64,000 bases of DNA from Roseomonas sp. E05 (GTDB lineage Bacteria; Pseudomonadota; Alphaproteobacteria; Acetobacterales; Acetobacteraceae): the NCBI RefSeq assembly GCF_030063475.1, contig NZ_JASIRT010000013.1, positions 62,001 through 126,000 of the forward strand. The letters are read 5' to 3'. Position numbers and translations under genes: made by a program. Position 1 is the first letter of the stretch. The number at the start of each line of letters is the position of its first letter. Of the stretch, positions 7,720-16,826 are shown piece after piece. The notes under the pieces were generated by a model. The model was given only the letters and a program-made list of their open reading frames with translations. It searched no databases and had not been told where the DNA came from.

Positions 7720-8919
7720 TCAGGCGCGCGGCGCCAGCAGGTCGAGCGCGATGCGCGAGAGCGCTTCGACACCGGCCGGGATGCAGCCCTCGTCCGGCTG
7801 GTAGTGCGCATTGTGCAGCCGGTCCTGCCGCCCCGGGGCGGAGGAGCCGATGCCGAGCTGGAAGGCCGGCACCCGCTCGGCGAAGGCGGAGAAGTCCTCG
7901 GAGCCCATGGAGGGCTCGCCCTCCTGCACCGCCTCGGCGCCGAACTGCGCGATGAGGGCGGCGACGGCCGGGTTCACCACGCGCTCATCATTCACCAGCG
8001 GCGGCACCATGCGGCGGTACTCCAGCCGGGCGTTGACGCGCATGCCCGTCTCGATGCCCTGGATCAGGCGCCGCAGGGCGGCCTCGGCCACGTCGCGCGC
8101 CTCGGGATGCAGGGTGCGCACGGTGCCCTTCAGCTGCACCCGCTCGGGGATGATGTTGTAGGTGGTGCCACCGACCGACTGGCCGATGGTGACGACGGCG
8201 GGCTGCAGCGGCTTCACCTCGCGGCTGACCACGGTCTGCGCCTGGGTGACGAAGTGCGCCGCCGCGACGATGGGGTCCACCGCGGCATAGGGGTGCGCGG
8301 CATGGCCGGAGCGGCCCTGGATCTCCAGGTCGAAGAGGTCGGAGGCGGCAAGGCAGGGCCCGCGCACGAAGCTGAAGCGGCCGACCGGCATGTCCGGGTG
8401 GTTGTGGAAGCCGAGCGCCATGTCCACGCCCTCGGCGGCGCCGTCGGCGATCATGGCGGCGGCCCCTTGCAACGTCTCCTCGGCCGGCTGGAAGACCAGC
8501 ACGATTCGCCCGGCAAGCTGCGGCGCCAGTTCCTTCAGGATCTCCGCCGCGCCGAGCAGGGTGACGGTATGGATGTCGTGCCCGCAGGCATGCATCTTGC
8601 CCGCCACGGTGCTGGCGAAGGGCAGACCGGTCTCCTCGTGAATCGGCAGGGCGTCCATGTCGGCGCGCAGCGCCAGGGTGGGGCCGGGCATGCCGCCCTC
8701 GATGATGCCGAGCACGCCGGTGCGGCCGACTCCGGTGCGGTGCGGGATGCCGAGCCGCGCCAGCTCGGCCGCCACAATGCCGGCGGTGCGGTATTCCTCG
8801 AAGGCCAGCTCGGGATGCGCGTGTAGGTCGCGCCGGATCGCTGTCAAGGGGGAGGCGAGCCGGGCTGCAGCGGCCTGGAGGCGTGTCGAGGGATCATTGA
8901 TCAATAATTCGCGTGTCAT
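7720..8919 (-). CDS. M20 family amidohydrolase (hippurate hydrolase / N-acyl amino acid type)
   Basis: A 399-residue metallo-amidohydrolase. Motifs: HAHPELAFEEYRTA near the N-terminus, RADMDALPI, the metal-binding HACGHDIHTVTLLGAAE, FQPAEE with the catalytic glutamate, GFHNHPDMPVG, GRSGHAAHPY in the lid domain, and SMGSEDFSAF with AHYQPDE near the end. This is the hippuricase/IAA-amino-acid hydrolase branch, distinct from the two AbgB-like genes in this window. ATG at 8919 (MTRELL) is chosen because the 21 upstream codons do not look like protein. It is first in an apparent two-gene unit with the downstream reductase and diverges from tctBA. Confidence 0.87.
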   Translation of the reverse strand: MTRELLINDPSTRLQAAAARLASPLTAIRRDLHAHPELAFEEYRTAGIVAAELARLGIPHRTGVGRTGVLGIIEGGMPGPTLALRADMDALPIHEETGLPFASTVAGKMHACGHDIHTVTLLGAAEILKELAPQLAGRIVLVFQPAEETLQGAAAMIADGAAEGVDMALGFHNHPDMPVGRFSFVRGPCLAASDLFDLEIQGRSGHAAHPYAAVDPIVAAAHFVTQAQTVVSREVKPLQPAVVTIGQSVGGTTYNIIPERVQLKGTVRTLHPEARDVAEAALRRLIQGIETGMRVNARLEYRRMVPPLVNDERVVNPAVAALIAQFGAEAVQEGEPSMGSEDFSAFAERVPAFQLGIGSSAPGRQDRLHNAHYQPDEGCIPAGVEALSRIALDLLAPRA

Positions 8920-9335
8920 GGGTCCGAAGTTCCTGTTCGATGGCCTCAGATTGCGGTTCGCGACAACGATGTTGCGTCGCACAAAAGAGATGAACTTTTA
9001 TCAATCAATTGTTGCCGCCTTGCCCCGGCGCATCGCCCTGCCATAGGTTGCCTCGCATTGGGCATCAGGGGGAGGTGGAAGTTGTGGGCCGAGGCAACGG
9101 CGGGCTGATGAAATCTGCGGGGACCTCATGGATGCCGCCGCAGCATCCCGCTTCCGCGTCGTCGGCGGACATACTCTTCCCTTAACGGATGCGAAGGCCT
9201 CGGCGGCAGCCATGAGGGGCCAGTTTCACTCGAAGGTCGATGGTCCGGTCGGGGGCGGCGAGGCGCTGCTACGGTCGGGCTCGGCTGCGCTAAGCGCGTG
9301 CCTGCCGCACGCGAGGGGCTCAAGAAAGGATCGGC
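8920..9335. promoter_or_regulatory. Divergent intergenic region between amidohydrolase and tctBA
   Basis: 416 bases without a convincing gene. The left part is unusually AT-rich for this genome (GAACTTTTATCAATCAATTG at 8992-9011), which suits promoters. A near-dyad GCGACAACGATGTTGCGTCGC at 8960-8980 could be an operator. A small open frame at 9128-9346 runs into tctB and lacks recognisable sequence. No TctC-type binding-protein gene is present. Confidence 0.5.
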
Positions 9336-9932
9336 ATGAGGATTAACGGGAAAGATTTTGCCTCAGCGCTGTTGCTACTGGCGCTGGCCGGGCTCGGGCT
9401 GTGGTTGAACACCGATCACACGCTGGGCTCGGCGCGCCGCATGGGCCCGGGCTACATGCCGATGCTGACCTTCGGGCTGGAGTTCCTCCTCGGCCTGGCC
9501 GTCCTCGGCATCTCGCTGTTCAGCGGGCCGGACCCGCTGGAGCGCTGGACCAAGATTGACTTCGTCGGCCTGTTCCTCGGCGTTGCCGTCGGGCTGGTTG
9601 CCTATCCGGTGCTCGTCTCCGTGGCGCCGGCGCTGGGCAACAACTGGTACGCACTCGGCATCGCCATGATGATCGGCTTCGGCGTGATGGCGATCAGCCC
9701 TGGCTGGCGCAAGATGGCGCTGATCCTTGCCGGCATGACGGTCTTCGGCGTGCTGCTCGACCGTGGCGGCCTGTTCCTGGCGATCGCCGCCATGGTCGTG
9801 ATCGCAGCGCTCGCTGATCCTGAGCACCGGCCGCTGGGCGTGCTCGGCAGCGTGGTGTTCCTGATTGTGGTGTGCTGGTGGGTGTTCATCTACGAGTTGG
9901 ACATCCGCGTGAACATCTGGCCGACTTTCTGA
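9336..9932 (+). CDS. tctB: Tripartite tricarboxylate transporter small membrane subunit TctB
   Basis: A 198-residue four-helix membrane protein. Family features are the first helix [14 protein letters not shown], the motif [18 protein letters not shown] just after it (the common 'xxxG.GxxP' turn of TctB), and three later hydrophobic helices. TctB pairs with TctA in a secondary transporter that uses a periplasmic binding protein (TctC) to import citrate or other carboxylates. A strong ribosome-binding site AGAAAGGA precedes the ATG. The gene is 13 bases before tctA. Confidence 0.9.
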   Translation: MRINGKDFASALLLLALAGLGLWLNTDHTLGSARRMGPGYMPMLTFGLEFLLGLAVLGISLFSGPDPLERWTKIDFVGLFLGVAVGLVAYPVLVSVAPALGNNWYALGIAMMIGFGVMAISPGWRKMALILAGMTVFGVLLDRGGLFLAIAAMVVIAALADPEHRPLGVLGSVVFLIVVCWWVFIYELDIRVNIWPTF

Positions 9933-9945
9933 GGGCGACCGGAAC

Positions 9946-11448
9946 ATGGAACTTCTCTTCGAGAACCTGGCACACGGCTTCGGTGTCGCCCTCAGCCTGA
10001 ACAACCTGCTCTTCGCGCTGCTCGGCGCCTTCATCGGCACGGCGATCGGCGTGCTGCCGGGCATCGGCCCGGTGGCCACGATCTCCCTGCTCCTGCCGAT
10101 CACCTTCGGTCAGCCGGCCACCACCGCCATCATCATGCTCGCCGGCATCTATTACGGCGCGCAATATGGCGGCTCCACCACGGCCATCCTGCTGAACCTG
10201 CCGGGTGAGGTCTCCGCCGTCGTCACGACGCTGGAGGGCTACAAGATGGCCCGCAACGGCCGCGCCGGCGCGGCGCTGGCCATCGCGGCGCTCGGCTCCT
10301 TCTTCGCCGGTTCGGTCGCCACCATCCTGGTCGCCGCCTCCGGCCCGCTGCTGACCGACATCGCGCTGTCCTTCGGCCCGGCGGACTACTTCTCGCTGAT
10401 GTTGCTAGGCCTTGTCATATCGGCCGTGCTGGCGCAGGGCTCGGTGGTGAAGTCGGTGGGCATGGTGGTGCTGGGCGTGGCGCTCGGCCTGGTCGGCACC
10501 GATGTGCAGACCGGCCAGCAGCGCTTCACCTTCGGTATCCCCGAGCTGTCGGACGGGCTGAACTTCGCGGCCATCGCCATGGGCGTCTTCGGCATCGGCG
10601 AGATCATCCTGAACCTGGAGCGCCCCGAGGTCCGCAGCGTGCTCTCCGCCAAGGTGGGCAGCCTGTTCCTCACCAAGGAGGAATGGAAGCGGGCGATCCC
10701 CTCGGTGCTGCGCGGCACCCTGCTCGGCTCGGCGCTCGGCATCCTGCCCGGCGGCGGCGCCTCGCTGGCCTCCTTCGGCTCCTACATGATGGAGCGGAAG
10801 ATGTCGAAGGGCGGCAAGGACTTCGGCACCGGCGCCATCGAGGGCGTTGCCGGCCCGGAGGCGGCCAACAATGCGGCGGCGCAGACCAGCTTCATCCCGC
10901 TGCTGACGCTGGGCATTCCCTCCAACGCCGTGATGGCGCTGATGGTCGGCGCGCTGATCATCCAGGGCATCCAGCCCGGCCCGCGCATGGTGGAAAGCCA
11001 GCCGGACCTGTTCTGGGGCCTGATCTGCTCGATGTGGATCGGCAATGTCATGCTGCTGGTCATCAACCTGCCGATGATCGGCATGTGGGTGAAGCTGCTG
11101 CAGGTGCCCTACAAGTACATGTACCCGGCGATCCTGACCTTCTGCGCGATCGGCGTGTACTCCATCAACAACAACGTGTTCGACGTCTATCAGACGGTCT
11201 TCTTCGCGGTGCTGGGCTATGCCTTCGCCAAGCTGAAGATGGAGCCGGCGCCGCTGCTGGTCGGTTTCGTGCTCGGCCCGATGATGGAGGAACATCTGCG
11301 CCGCGCCATGCTGCTCTCCCGCGGCGACCCGATGGTCTTCGTCGAGCGGCCGATCTCCGCCGTGCTGCTGGTCATCGCCGCGCTGGCCCTGGGCCTGATG
11401 CTGCTGCCCGGCCTGCGCAAGCGGAAGGAGGAGGCGATGGCGGGCTGA
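9946..11448 (+). CDS. tctA: Tripartite tricarboxylate transporter large membrane subunit TctA
   Basis: A 500-residue permease of about 12 helices. The signature [20 protein letters not shown], then [22 protein letters not shown], is diagnostic of TctA; the second half repeats it as [16 protein letters not shown] and [20 protein letters not shown]. It is the transport channel partner of TctB. Substrate cannot be told from the permease; the binding protein decides that, and none is encoded beside it. A strong terminator follows. Confidence 0.94.
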   Translation: MELLFENLAHGFGVALSLNNLLFALLGAFIGTAIGVLPGIGPVATISLLLPITFGQPATTAIIMLAGIYYGAQYGGSTTAILLNLPGEVSAVVTTLEGYKMARNGRAGAALAIAALGSFFAGSVATILVAASGPLLTDIALSFGPADYFSLMLLGLVISAVLAQGSVVKSVGMVVLGVALGLVGTDVQTGQQRFTFGIPELSDGLNFAAIAMGVFGIGEIILNLERPEVRSVLSAKVGSLFLTKEEWKRAIPSVLRGTLLGSALGILPGGGASLASFGSYMMERKMSKGGKDFGTGAIEGVAGPEAANNAAAQTSFIPLLTLGIPSNAVMALMVGALIIQGIQPGPRMVESQPDLFWGLICSMWIGNVMLLVINLPMIGMWVKLLQVPYKYMYPAILTFCAIGVYSINNNVFDVYQTVFFAVLGYAFAKLKMEPAPLLVGFVLGPMMEEHLRRAMLLSRGDPMVFVERPISAVLLVIAALALGLMLLPGLRKRKEEAMAG

Positions 11449-11475
11449 TCCGCCCCCCCCGCCTGCCCTGCATGC

Positions 11476-11513
11476 GCCGCCCCGGGCGAGTTGCCCGGGG
11501 CGGCTTTCTTTTG
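11476..11513 (+). terminator. Rho-independent terminator after tctBA
   Basis: A perfect 12-bp stem GCCGCCCCGGGC/GCCCGGGGCGGC (11476-11487 and 11493-11504) with loop GAGTT, followed by TTTCTTTTG. Confidence 0.9.
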
Positions 11514-11560
11514 TGCGTTGCACTCCGTATCTTCGGCCCCCCAGCGTGGAGATCAGCCTG

Positions 11561-12994
11561 ATGAGCGGAACGGAGCAGCGTCGTATCGTCCCGGTAGTCT
11601 TGTGCGGGGGGACCGGCAGCCGGCTCTGGCCTCTGTCGCGCGAGGGCTTTCCCAAGCAGTTCTGGCCGCTGCTCTCCGAGCGGACCATGCTGCAGGACAC
11701 GGTGAGCCGGGCGGCGGGCCCCGGCTTCGGCAGCCCGCTGGTGGTGTGCAACCAGGGCCACCGTTTCCTGGTGGCGGAGCAGCTGCGCGCTGCGCAGGTT
11801 AAGGACCCCATGATCGTGCTGGAGCCGGTGGCGCGCAACAGCGCCCCTGCCATCGCGGCTGCTGCCCTGCTGGCGCATGAGGAGGATCCCGAGGCGGTGC
11901 TGTGGCTGATGGCGGCCGATGCCGCCATCGCCGACACCGTGGCGCTCCATGCCGCCCTGGGGAAGGCCGCCGCCGCAGCGCGGGCCGGGCGAATCGTGGC
12001 TTTCGGCATGAAGCCGACCTCGCCCGAGACCGGCTACGGCTACATCGAGGCGGGCACGCCGCTGGAGGGGGTGGAGGGCGTCTCCTCCATCGCGAGCTTC
12101 GTCGAGAAGCCGGACCTGGCGACGGCGCAGGACTATCTTGAGGGCGGCCGGCATCTCTGGAACTCCGGCATGTTCGTCGCCACGGCGGCGACGCTGCTGG
12201 CCGAGCTGGAGCGCCTGGCGCCGGCGCTGCTGGCCTCCGTACGGGCGGCGGTGGAGGGCGCGACGCGCGACCTCGATTTCGTGCGGCTGGATCCCGCCTC
12301 CTTCGAGCGCGTGCCCGACATCTCGATCGACTACGCGGTGATGGAGAAAACGAGCCACGCCGCCGTGGTGCCGGCCGATCTCGGCTGGTCGGATGTCGGC
12401 TCCTGGGCGGCGCTCTGGGAGGTGGCGGCCAAGGACGCCGCCGGCAATGCGACGCATGGCCCGGTCGAGCTGTACCGGACGAACAACTGCTACGTCCGCA
12501 GCGAAGGCATCCTGACCGGGGTGGTCGGGCTGGACGATGCCGTGGTGGTGGTCACCGACGATGCCGTGCTGGCGATGCACCGCAATTGCGCCCAGGACGT
12601 GAAGAAGCTGCTGGAGCAGCTCAAGGCCAAGGGGCGCAAGGAGGCGACCGAGCATCGGCGCATGTACCGCCCCTGGGGCCATTACGAGGGGCTGATCCAG
12701 GGCGACCGCTTCCAGGTGAAGAAGATCTCGGTGAAGCCTGGCGAGAAGCTCTCGCTGCAGAAGCACTTCCACCGCGCCGAGCACTGGGTCGTGGTCGCCG
12801 GCACCGCCGTCGTCGAGCGGGACGCCGAGCGGATCATGCTGCGCGAGAATGAGTCGATCTATCTGCCGCTCGGCTCGGTGCACCGGCTGGAGAACCCCGG
12901 CATCATCCCGCTGACGCTGATCGAGGTGCAGTCCGGCTCCTATCTCGGCGAGGACGATATCGTCCGCTTCGAGGACACCTACGGCCGGACCTGA
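11561..12994 (+). CDS. manC: Mannose-1-phosphate guanylyltransferase / mannose-6-phosphate isomerase
   Basis: A 477-residue bifunctional enzyme of the ManC/AlgA/XanB type, making GDP-mannose for surface polysaccharides. The N-terminal nucleotidyltransferase domain has LCGGTGSRLWPLSRE near the start, then FVEKP and IDYAVMEKT with DLGWSDVGSW. The C-terminal type II phosphomannose isomerase cupin domain has RPWGHYEGL, KKISVKPGEKLSLQKHFHRAEHW (metal-binding His and Glu) and a closing YLGEDDIVRFEDTYGR. Both domains look intact. ATG 11561 (MSGTEQ) fits family length; the 16 codons upstream belong to the terminator region. Confidence 0.93.
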   Translation: MSGTEQRRIVPVVLCGGTGSRLWPLSREGFPKQFWPLLSERTMLQDTVSRAAGPGFGSPLVVCNQGHRFLVAEQLRAAQVKDPMIVLEPVARNSAPAIAAAALLAHEEDPEAVLWLMAADAAIADTVALHAALGKAAAAARAGRIVAFGMKPTSPETGYGYIEAGTPLEGVEGVSSIASFVEKPDLATAQDYLEGGRHLWNSGMFVATAATLLAELERLAPALLASVRAAVEGATRDLDFVRLDPASFERVPDISIDYAVMEKTSHAAVVPADLGWSDVGSWAALWEVAAKDAAGNATHGPVELYRTNNCYVRSEGILTGVVGLDDAVVVVTDDAVLAMHRNCAQDVKKLLEQLKAKGRKEATEHRRMYRPWGHYEGLIQGDRFQVKKISVKPGEKLSLQKHFHRAEHWVVVAGTAVVERDAERIMLRENESIYLPLGSVHRLENPGIIPLTLIEVQSGSYLGEDDIVRFEDTYGRT

Positions 12995-13018
12995 GGAGCG
13001 CGCTTCTCCAGCGACTGA

Positions 13019-13070
13019 CAGAAAAAAGATGGGGGTCCGGGGGAATTCCTTCCCCCGGGCCTTCATTTTC
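13019..13070. repeat. Repeated bidirectional-terminator element, copy 2
   Basis: CAGAAAAAAGATGGGGGTCC followed by GGGGGAATTCCTTCCCCC, GGGCCTTCATTTTC. The stem CCGGGGGAA/TTCCCCCGG has an A6 run on the left and a T-rich run on the right, so it can act in both directions. It lies exactly between the convergent manC-type and gluQ genes. Identical to copy 3 (63811) over the first 40 bases. Confidence 0.85.
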
Positions 13071-13924
13071 TATGTGTCCGGCCATCCCGCCATGGCGCGC
13101 ACCTCGGCCGGGCTGCGGCCAGCCTCGCGCAGGGCTGCCAGCGTCGGGGCGTTATCCCGCTTCGAAAGCCGCCTGCCGTCCGCTCCCAGCAGCAGCCGGT
13201 GGTGCCGGTAGCGCGGCACCGGCAAGCCGAGCAGCGCCTGCAGCAGCCGGTGCAGATCGGTGGCCGGGCGGAGGTCCTCGGCCCGCGTCACCAGCGTCAC
13301 GCCCTGGAGCGCGTCGTCCTGGGTGACGCAGAGGTGATAGGAGGCGGGCGTATCCTTGCGGGCCAGCACCACGTCGCCGAAGCGGGCCGGGTCGCAGCGG
13401 ATGCGCCCTTCGCCGAGTTCGAGGAAGGAGAGGGGGCGCGGCGCCCGGTGCAGGGCCGCCGTCATGTCCAGGCGCAGGGCATAGGGTGCGCCGCTGGCCA
13501 GCCGCTCCGCCCGCTCGGCGGCGGAGAGCCGGCGGCAGGTGCCGGGATAGAGCAGGCCATCCGGCCCGTGCGGCGCATGGCCGATCGCCGCCACCTCGCG
13601 GGCGATGTCGGCACGGGTGCAGAAGCAGGGATAGAGCAGGCCCATCCCCTCCAGACGGTCCAGGGTGGTGCGATACTCCGGCAGGTGCTCGGACTGCACG
13701 CGCACCGGCCCGTCCCAGTCGAGCCCGAGCCAGGCGAGATCCTCCAGGATGCCGTCGCGGAGCTCGGGGCGGCAGCGGATGGGGTCGATATCCTCCAGCC
13801 GCAGCAGGAAGCGGCCGCCGGCCGCACGGGCGGCACGCCAGCCAAGCAGGGCGCTGTGCGCATGGCCCAGATGCAGGCGGCCGGTCGGGCTCGGGGCGAA
13901 GCGCGTGACAATGGTTGCGGGCAT
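13070..13924 (-). CDS. gluQ: Glutamyl-Q tRNA(Asp) synthetase
   Basis: A 284-residue paralogue of the glutamyl-tRNA synthetase catalytic core that attaches glutamate to queuosine in tRNA(Asp). The N-terminus TRFAPSPTGRLHLGHAHSAL holds the HIGH-type signature; LRLEDIDPIR follows. CFC at about residue 100 and the YPGTC segment further on match the zinc-binding Cys/Tyr set of GluQRS. The KMSKS equivalent is RLSKRD. It lacks an anticodon-binding domain, as expected from the length. ATG 13924 is chosen because the conserved core begins at residue 5; upstream codons overlap the divergent esterase region. Confidence 0.92.
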   Translation of the reverse strand: MPATIVTRFAPSPTGRLHLGHAHSALLGWRAARAAGGRFLLRLEDIDPIRCRPELRDGILEDLAWLGLDWDGPVRVQSEHLPEYRTTLDRLEGMGLLYPCFCTRADIAREVAAIGHAPHGPDGLLYPGTCRRLSAAERAERLASGAPYALRLDMTAALHRAPRPLSFLELGEGRIRCDPARFGDVVLARKDTPASYHLCVTQDDALQGVTLVTRAEDLRPATDLHRLLQALLGLPVPRYRHHRLLLGADGRRLSKRDNAPTLAALREAGRSPAEVRAMAGWPDT

Positions 13925-13974
13925 CGCCGATCGCGCGTAGCGGATCGGGCACCACCGCAGCAAGGGGATGCCGC

Positions 13975-14643
13975 ATGGCCGCACTGGAAGGGCCGCACTG
14001 GGGGCCGAAGGCCGGGGGAGCGCCGAAGCTGATCGTCTTCCTCCTGCACGGCTACGGCGCCGATGGAAACGACCTGATCGACCTGGCGCCGCATTGGGCG
14101 CAGGCGGTGCCGGAGGCACTGTTCATCGCACCGCATGCGCCGCATCCCTGCCCGGGGGCGCCCTATGGCCGCCAATGGTTCAGCCTGGAGGACCGGCACC
14201 CCGGGCCGTTGCTGGCCGGCATCCGGACAGCCCGGCCGCTGCTGGACGAGACCATCGCCGCCGAATGCGCCGCCGCGGGCCTGCCGGAGAGCAAGGTGGT
14301 GCTGATGGGCTTCAGCCAGGGCGCGATGATGTCCCTCTTCACCGGCCTGCGGCGCGAGACCGCGCCTGCCGGCATCCTGGCCTATTCCGGCCGGCTGATC
14401 GGGGAGGAGCTGCTCGCCGCCGAGATCCGGAGTCGGCCCCCCGTGCTGCTGGTGCATGGCGAGGTGGACGAGGTGGTGCCGATGGCCGGCAGCCAGGCGG
14501 CGGAGGCGGCGCTGGAGGCGGAGGGCGTTCCGGTGGAGGGCATCTACATTCCCCGGCTGGCGCATGGCATCGACGAGATCGGCCTCTCCGCCGGCGGCCT
14601 CTTCCTGCAACGGGCTGCGGCACAGATCGCCGGTTCCATGTGA
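13975..14643 (+). CDS. Alpha/beta hydrolase, carboxylesterase/phospholipase (YpfH-like)
   Basis: A 222-residue serine hydrolase of the phospholipase/carboxylesterase family. Triad motifs: nucleophile elbow GFSQGAMM, Asp in HGEVDEVVP and His in RLAHGID. The oxyanion segment FLLHGYGADGNDLI is near the N-terminus. No signal peptide, so it is probably cytosolic and acts on short acyl esters. The start at 13975 has AAGGGG upstream and lies 50 bases from the start of the divergent gluQ. Confidence 0.88.
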   Translation: MAALEGPHWGPKAGGAPKLIVFLLHGYGADGNDLIDLAPHWAQAVPEALFIAPHAPHPCPGAPYGRQWFSLEDRHPGPLLAGIRTARPLLDETIAAECAAAGLPESKVVLMGFSQGAMMSLFTGLRRETAPAGILAYSGRLIGEELLAAEIRSRPPVLLVHGEVDEVVPMAGSQAAEAALEAEGVPVEGIYIPRLAHGIDEIGLSAGGLFLQRAAAQIAGSM

Positions 14644-14795
14644 CGGCGCTGTGAAACTCGCGCGGCCAAACATTGCGCCGGCCGCGCGGGACTGGCATGA
14701 ATGAAGCCGCACACCGGCGGCGCCACGAAATCTGGGGCCTGCCCGCCCGGTCCAGGCCCCAGCGCTAGAGGCGCGCAGCTTGAAAGGAGCGGCGC

Positions 14796-15371
14796 TTGCC
14801 TGACGGGATGTCTTTGGGCGGCCAAGGTGGCTTCCCGGCCTTGGTGCTGAACGCGGATTTTCGCCCGCTGTCGTATTTTCCGCTCTCGCTGTGGTCCTGG
14901 CAGGACGCGGTGAAGGCTGTCTATCTCGATCGCGTCTCTGTGCTGTCGGAATACGACACCACGGTGCACTCCCCGCGCCATGCCATCCGGCTGCCGAGTG
15001 TCATTGCGCTGAAGGAGTACATTCCGGCCGCGCGCCGCCCGGCCTTCACCCGCTTCAACGTCTTCCTGCGCGACAGCTTCACCTGCGTCTATTGCGGCGC
15101 CGAGCACCCGACGCATGAGCTGACCTTCGACCACGTCATCCCGCGCAGCCGGGGCGGCCGGACGAGCTGGGAGAACGTCGTCACCGCCTGCGGGCCGTGC
15201 AACCTGCGCAAGGGTTCCAAGCTGCCGCGGGAGATCCGCATGTTCCCCCGCCACACGCCGCGCCAGCCGACGAGCTGGGAGCTGCAGGACAACGGCCGCA
15301 TGTTCCCGCCCAACTACCTGCACGAAAGCTGGCGGGACTACCTGTACTGGGACACCGAGCTGGAGAACTGA
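14796..15371 (+). CDS. HNH endonuclease family protein
   Basis: A 191-residue protein with a C-terminal HNH domain: CVYCGAEHPTHELTFDHVIP, then SRGGRTSWENVVTACGPCN, including two CxxC zinc knuckles and the catalytic His of the DHVIP motif. The N-terminal part (VLNADFRPLSYFPLSLWSWQ) is typical of the widespread single-gene HNH family of alphaproteobacteria, which is not linked to phage here. The start is taken as TTG 14796 because AAAGGAG lies 7 bases before it; an ATG at 14808 is the alternative. The 3' end overlaps the convergent dsbB by 34 bases. Confidence 0.88.
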   Translation: MPDGMSLGGQGGFPALVLNADFRPLSYFPLSLWSWQDAVKAVYLDRVSVLSEYDTTVHSPRHAIRLPSVIALKEYIPAARRPAFTRFNVFLRDSFTCVYCGAEHPTHELTFDHVIPRSRGGRTSWENVVTACGPCNLRKGSKLPREIRMFPRHTPRQPTSWELQDNGRMFPPNYLHESWRDYLYWDTELEN

Positions 15372-15838
15372 AGCCGGCGAGGCCGCTCGCGCCGCGCGGC
15401 CCAGAGTGCCAGCCCTCCCACGGCCAGGGCATAGATCAGATTCATTCCGGCCATGGAAACCGGCAGGCCGGGAATGAGATAGGCCGGCTCATCGCAGGGC
15501 TTGGCGGGGGTGGCGGACATGCTGGCCAGCAGGTCCTCCACGTTGCGCGCATTGCCGGCGGTGGGGGCGGCGCAGCCGGGCAGGGGGGAGGGCCACCAAT
15601 GCGCCTCCACCCCCACATGCACCACCGCGAACACCCCCGAGGCCAGGATGGCGAGGCCGGCCAGCGTCAGCAGCCAGCGGCGCGGCAGCCAGAGCGCCAG
15701 CAGGGCCAGCGCAGCGCCGACCCAGTAGGGCCAGCGCTGCCAGAGGCAGAGCAGGCAGGGGTTCAGCCCGCCCCAGCGCTCCGTGGCCATGGCGAAGAGC
15801 GGCGCGGCGGCGGCCAGCACCGCGATCAGGAGCGGCAT
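15338..15838 (-). CDS. dsbB: Disulfide bond formation protein B
   Basis: A 166-residue, four-helix inner-membrane protein that reoxidises the periplasmic thiol oxidase DsbA and passes electrons to quinone. The first redox pair is the CLLC of NPCLLCLWQRW (Cys28 and Cys31); the second pair is formed by the Cys of LPGC and KPCDEP in the periplasmic loop. ATG 15838 begins the first helix. It follows cysE by 2 bases on the same strand, so the two are likely co-transcribed. The 3' end overlaps the HNH gene. Confidence 0.9.
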   Translation of the reverse strand: MPLLIAVLAAAAPLFAMATERWGGLNPCLLCLWQRWPYWVGAALALLALWLPRRWLLTLAGLAILASGVFAVVHVGVEAHWWPSPLPGCAAPTAGNARNVEDLLASMSATPAKPCDEPAYLIPGLPVSMAGMNLIYALAVGGLALWAARRERPRRLQFSSSVSQYR

Positions 15839-15840
15839 GG

Positions 15841-16674
15841 CTACTCGCCCGGGGAGTCGAGCAGCATCTGGTCCATGGCGCGCGCGGGCTCGGCGCATCC
15901 GGCCTGGCCCACCACCCGGGCCGGCACCCCGGCAACCGTGGTGCAGGGCGGCACCGCCTTCAGCACCACCGAGCCCGCGGCGACGCGGGCGCAATGCCCG
16001 ACCTCGATATTGCCGAGCACCTTGGCGCCGGCGCCAAGCATCACGCCATGGCGGATCTTCGGGTGGCGGTCGCCGCTCTCCTTGCCGGTGCCGCCGAGCG
16101 TGACGCCCTGCAGCAGCGAGACGTCATCCTCGATTTCCGCCGTCTCACCCACCACGAGCCCGGTGGCGTGGTCGAGAAAGATGCCGCGGCCCATCCGCAC
16201 CGCCGGGTGAATGTCCGTCTGGAACACCACGGAGGAGCGGGACTGCAGCCAGAGCGCCATGTCGCGACGGCCCTCCCGCCAGAGCCGGTGCGCCAGCCGG
16301 TGCACCGTGATGGCGTGGAAGCCCTTGTAGTAGAGCACCGGCTCCAGGGCGCGGCTGGTGGCGGGGTCGCGGTCCACCACGGCCATGATGTCGCAGCGCA
16401 CCGCCTCACGCAGCACCGGGTCTTCCTCCAGGGCGCGCTCCAGGGTGCGGCGCAGCAGCGCCTCCGGCAGGTCGGCATGGGCCAGGCGGGCGGCGACGCG
16501 GCCGGAGAGGGCGGATTCCAGCGTCTCGTGCTGCAACACCGCCGCGTGCAGGAAGCCGGCCAGTTCCGGCTCGCGCAGGGCGGCCTCCTCGGCCTCGCGG
16601 CGGATGCGCGACCAGACAGGGTCCAGCAGGCCGGCGGCCTCGCGCGGGGGGGTCTGCGGCGCGGGATGGGTCAT
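15841..16674 (-). CDS. cysE: Serine O-acetyltransferase
   Basis: A 277-residue enzyme making O-acetylserine, the first step of cysteine synthesis. The N-terminal helical domain (WSRIRREAEEAALREPELAGF) is followed by the left-handed beta-helix with hexapeptide repeats: DIHPAVRMGRGIFLDHATGLVVGE, then GVTLGGTG, RHPKIRHGVMLGAGAKVLG and ending with VPPCTTVAGVPARVVG. Catalytic His residues are in DIHP and LDHATG. The short C-terminal tail (MDQMLLDSPGE) takes the place of the usual Ile-ending tail that binds cysteine or CysK. Confidence 0.92.
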   Translation of the reverse strand: MTHPAPQTPPREAAGLLDPVWSRIRREAEEAALREPELAGFLHAAVLQHETLESALSGRVAARLAHADLPEALLRRTLERALEEDPVLREAVRCDIMAVVDRDPATSRALEPVLYYKGFHAITVHRLAHRLWREGRRDMALWLQSRSSVVFQTDIHPAVRMGRGIFLDHATGLVVGETAEIEDDVSLLQGVTLGGTGKESGDRHPKIRHGVMLGAGAKVLGNIEVGHCARVAAGSVVLKAVPPCTTVAGVPARVVGQAGCAEPARAMDQMLLDSPGE

Positions 16675-16826
16675 GCGGGCTCCTCGGCGGTGGCGACCGC
16701 GCAGGGCGGGACGCTCCGGGAAGCTGGCGCTCCACCCGGCCGCGGTCAAGCGCCGGCACGGCTGGACCGGCTGGCGCTCCGCGCATAGCGTGCCGGGCAG
16801 AGGGTCAGCACAGGGAAGGGTCGGCC

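Noticed and set aside
9128-9346. Possible small gene upstream of tctB
   Set aside because: Overlaps the tctB start, lacks a recognisable domain and looks like leader sequence.
14796-15371. HNH gene as sign of prophage or homing element
   Set aside because: No phage, intron or recombinase genes nearby; this form of HNH protein is a common stand-alone chromosomal gene in alphaproteobacteria.
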